From: an uncultured Clostridia bacterium
Lineage (GTDB): Bacteria > Bacillota > Clostridia > TANB77 > CAG-508
Assembly: GCA_944388805.1 (NCBI GenBank)
Contig: CALXKE010000003.1
Coordinates: forward strand, 27,480-91,479
Reading direction: 5' to 3'
DNA length: 64,000 nt
Below the pieces are notes generated by a model. The model was not told where the DNA came from. It made no database searches and saw nothing but the letters and a program-made list of their open reading frames with translations. Positions 62,608 to 64,000 of this stretch are shown piece after piece. The position numbers were made by a program, and so were the translations under genes. Each line of letters starts with the position of its first letter. Within the stretch, counting starts at the first letter, position 1.

Positions 62608-62871
62608 GCATTAAAGTAACCATTCCGTGGTTCAGAATTTCTAATTACGAGTTCTTGTATATTTATTTTTCATAAATTCCTCGGCTCAATACGTGCTTTA
62701 GCCTTTCTAAATATAAAAGAAACGAGCCTCTCGCTATTCCCGCTTCCTCATTTCTTTTATATCAAGAAAGTCTACAAGCACTCCAATCACATTCGTCATT
62801 TATGAAAAATAAATATACAAGAACTCGTTTAATATCAAATATCTTTACCACTGAATAGTTACGCATTAAAG
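62608..62871. mobile_element. MITE-like element with target duplication
   Basis: A 247-bp non-coding element (62616-62862) with terminal repeats GTAACCATTCCGTGGTTCAG and GTAACTATTCAGTGGTAAAG (16 of 20 identical) and a perfect 31-bp internal inverted repeat (62647-62677 with 62798-62828, starting ACGAGTTCTTG). The flanks carry GCATTAAA(G) on both sides (62608-62616 and 62863-62871), an 8-9 bp target duplication. Another inner stem (62703-62722 with 62751-62770) makes nearly all of it palindromic. Confidence 0.85.
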
Positions 62872-62901
62872 ATTAACCCAATTATATTTTTAGGTTAAAA
62901 A

Positions 62902-62945
62902 AGTAAACTAATCGTCGATTTCATTTTCTCAACAATTAGTTTACT
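62902..62945 (-). terminator. Terminator of the ackA transcript
   Basis: AGTAAACTAAT and ATTAGTTTACT form a perfect 11-bp stem with a 22-nt loop; the minus strand continues TTTTTTAACC. Confidence 0.7.
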
Positions 62946-62968
62946 AAAATAAAATAATATTTTATTTC

Positions 62969-63337
62969 TTACATTGATGCGCCAATTTCATATATTGAAT
63001 CGTCTTCTGTAATAGCAACAACTGCATTATAACCACTGCTATCTTGTGGAGTAACACTTACTTGTTCAAATCTATCAACATTGTTTACTCCTGAAATATC
63101 TTCTGCCACAAACTCTCCTGTTTTGTAACCATTTTCCATAGCAATTCCTTTTATTGTTCCATCCTTTAGTAATAAAAACACTAGTGGATAATCCCAATCT
63201 TGCCCTTCCATGCCATAGAAAATTGTTTCTACTTCGTCTGAAGTTACATTACTAACTATATATTTTTCATTATACTCTATTTCTTCTCTCCTTTCAATAT
63301 AATCTTTGTCGCATATTGTTTTAAATCTCTTATTGAT
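62969..63337 (-). pseudogene. Small protein gene, probably frameshifted near its start
   Basis: The long frame (open from a TAA at 63338-63340) reads EKYIVSNVTSDEVETIFYGMEGQDWDYPLVFLLLKDGTIKGI to ASM, about 100 residues of well-behaved coding sequence, but it has no ATG until residue 43 of the open frame, where there is no ribosome-binding site. An ATG at 63268-63270 lies just before it in another frame, separated by a run of five A; one more A would give MKKYIVSNVTSDEV. AAAGGAGAG lies upstream. Family unknown; the LLLKDGTIKGI ... VVAITEDDSIYEIG pattern hints at a beta-propeller-like repeat (weak). It follows ackA by 25 bp. Confidence 0.55.
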
Positions 63338-63364
63338 TTAAATATGATTGTATATTAATTGAAA

Positions 63365-64000
63365 TTATTTTACTAATCTCATTGTTTCTTTTGCAATCAT
63401 TAATTCTTCATTTGTAGGTATAACATATACCTTTACTTTTGAATCAGGTGTTGAAATGACTTTTTCTTCTCCTCTCATATTATTTGCATCTAAGTCTAAT
63501 TTTACACCCATAAATTCCAATTTTTCACAAATACCTTTTCTAATGTTAATTTGGTTTTCACCAATACCACCTGTAAAGATGATATAATCAATACCTTTCA
63601 TAGCAACAGCATATTTTGCAATAAAGCTTGCTATAGAATAATTGAATTGTTCAATCGCAATTTTTGCTCTTTCTGTTCCTTTGTTTGATTCATCTTCTAT
63701 CACTCTAAAATCTGGTGCCATACCTGATATACTTGCTAATCCAGATTTTTTATTTAAAATATCTTCCATTGTTTGTGGATCTAGATTCTCTTTTTTCATG
63801 ATAAAAGTAACTACTGATGGATCCAAATCCCCACTTCTTGTTACCATAGGTAATCCTGCAAGTGGTGTTAACCCCATACTTGTATCCATTGATTTACCAT
63901 CTTTTACAGCACATATACTAGCTCCTTGACCTAAATGGCAAGTAACAATTTTAGTTCCTTCAAGAGATTTGTTTTCTATCTCACCAAGTCTTTGAGATAC
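63365..64000 (-). CDS. ackA: Acetate kinase (5' part outside window)
   Basis: 211 C-terminal residues; the frame is open at the window edge. TCHLGQGASICAV (phosphate-binding), SMDTSMGLTPLAGL, TRSGDLDPS, FTGGIGENQINIR (adenosine motif) and PTNEELMIAKET at the end are diagnostic. It makes ATP and acetate from acetyl phosphate in fermentation. Family members have about 400 residues, so about half is visible. GLPMVTRSGD replaces the commoner GLMMGTRSGD. Confidence 0.95.
   Translation of the reverse strand, partial: VSQRLGEIENKSLEGTKIVTCHLGQGASICAVKDGKSMDTSMGLTPLAGLPMVTRSGDLDPSVVTFIMKKENLDPQTMEDILNKKSGLASISGMAPDFRVIEDESNKGTERAKIAIEQFNYSIASFIAKYAVAMKGIDYIIFTGGIGENQINIRKGICEKLEFMGVKLDLDANNMRGEEKVISTPDSKVKVYVIPTNEELMIAKETMRLVK

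Noticed and set aside
62501-62968. Purine riboswitch or T-box upstream of guaB
   Set aside because: None of the conserved purine-aptamer or T-box sequences are visible; the region is filled by the MITE-like element.

Overview
The window is about 64 kb of very A+T-rich DNA. Nearly every gene lies on the minus strand; the only plus-strand gene I accept is a small membrane protein at 2499-3074. Dipicolinate synthase subunit B (an endospore gene), a HydB/HydC-type NADH-linked hydrogenase module, acetate kinase, a Bce/Yxd-type peptide-resistance module and Gram-positive wall enzymes together suggest an anaerobic, spore-forming, fermentative Clostridia-class bacterium, probably an uncultured gut lineage. 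No rRNA, tRNA, CRISPR array or intact transposase was seen.

Layout in plus coordinates (transcription mostly runs right to left). 1-2.4 kb: nuoE/nuoF-type (hydC/hydB) genes. 2.5-8.7 kb: DUF5684-type membrane protein, uvrB, a membrane protein, a decayed patch with truncated flavodoxin and SDR genes, and an N-acetylmuramoyl-L-alanine amidase. 8.8-20.2 kb: a 1028-residue repeat-rich surface protein with an LPYAG-type anchor, three paralogous CmpB-type membrane proteins, oligoendopeptidase F, an SOS-type LysM protein (YneA-like), dpaB, a TVP38-family protein, a GNAT enzyme and a membrane protein. 20.3-28.0 kb: a yxdJKLM-yxeA-like module plus a monofunctional glycosyltransferase 51, split by a HigB-HigA/ImmA toxin-antitoxin cassette. 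28.1-30.7 kb: an ABC-F ribosome-protection ATPase with an attenuator-like leader, and a DedA protein. 30.8-54.7 kb: a surface glycopolymer locus (MFS, GtrA/GtrB-like proteins, nine or so glycosyltransferases, DUF2142, DUF2304, SMR-like, GtrC-type and YfhO membrane proteins, Wzm/Wzt-type ABC exporter, AlgI/AlgJ-type O-acetylation pair, pyruvyltransferase). 54.7-60.7 kb: two wall hydrolases with 13 unusual Big2-like repeats and a cadherin-like membrane protein. 61-64 kb: guaB, a damaged small gene and the 3' part of ackA.

How the parts work together: the 20-28 kb block is a peptide-sensing and detoxification module. Its response regulator probably acts at two promoters that carry the same inverted repeat (TNACA-N4-TGTAA type) about 45 bp upstream of the -10 box, one before the transporter and one before the TVP38/CmpB operon at 17-18.6 kb. 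The 31-60 kb block looks like one long program that makes, decorates (O-acetyl, pyruvyl), exports and remodels a cell-surface glycan, followed by the hydrolases that bind and cut the wall.

The most notable non-coding content is: (i) a leader with an 11-codon ORF and a 16-bp hairpin hiding the ribosome-binding site of the ABC-F gene; (ii) a family of long palindromic elements that end at ribosome-binding sites and show compensatory changes between copies; (iii) three MITE-like elements, one with an 8-9 bp target duplication; (iv) two half-perfect SOS boxes on the yneA-like promoter. I found no clear wholly new multi-gene system; the strongest new-looking signals are regulatory and repeat elements.
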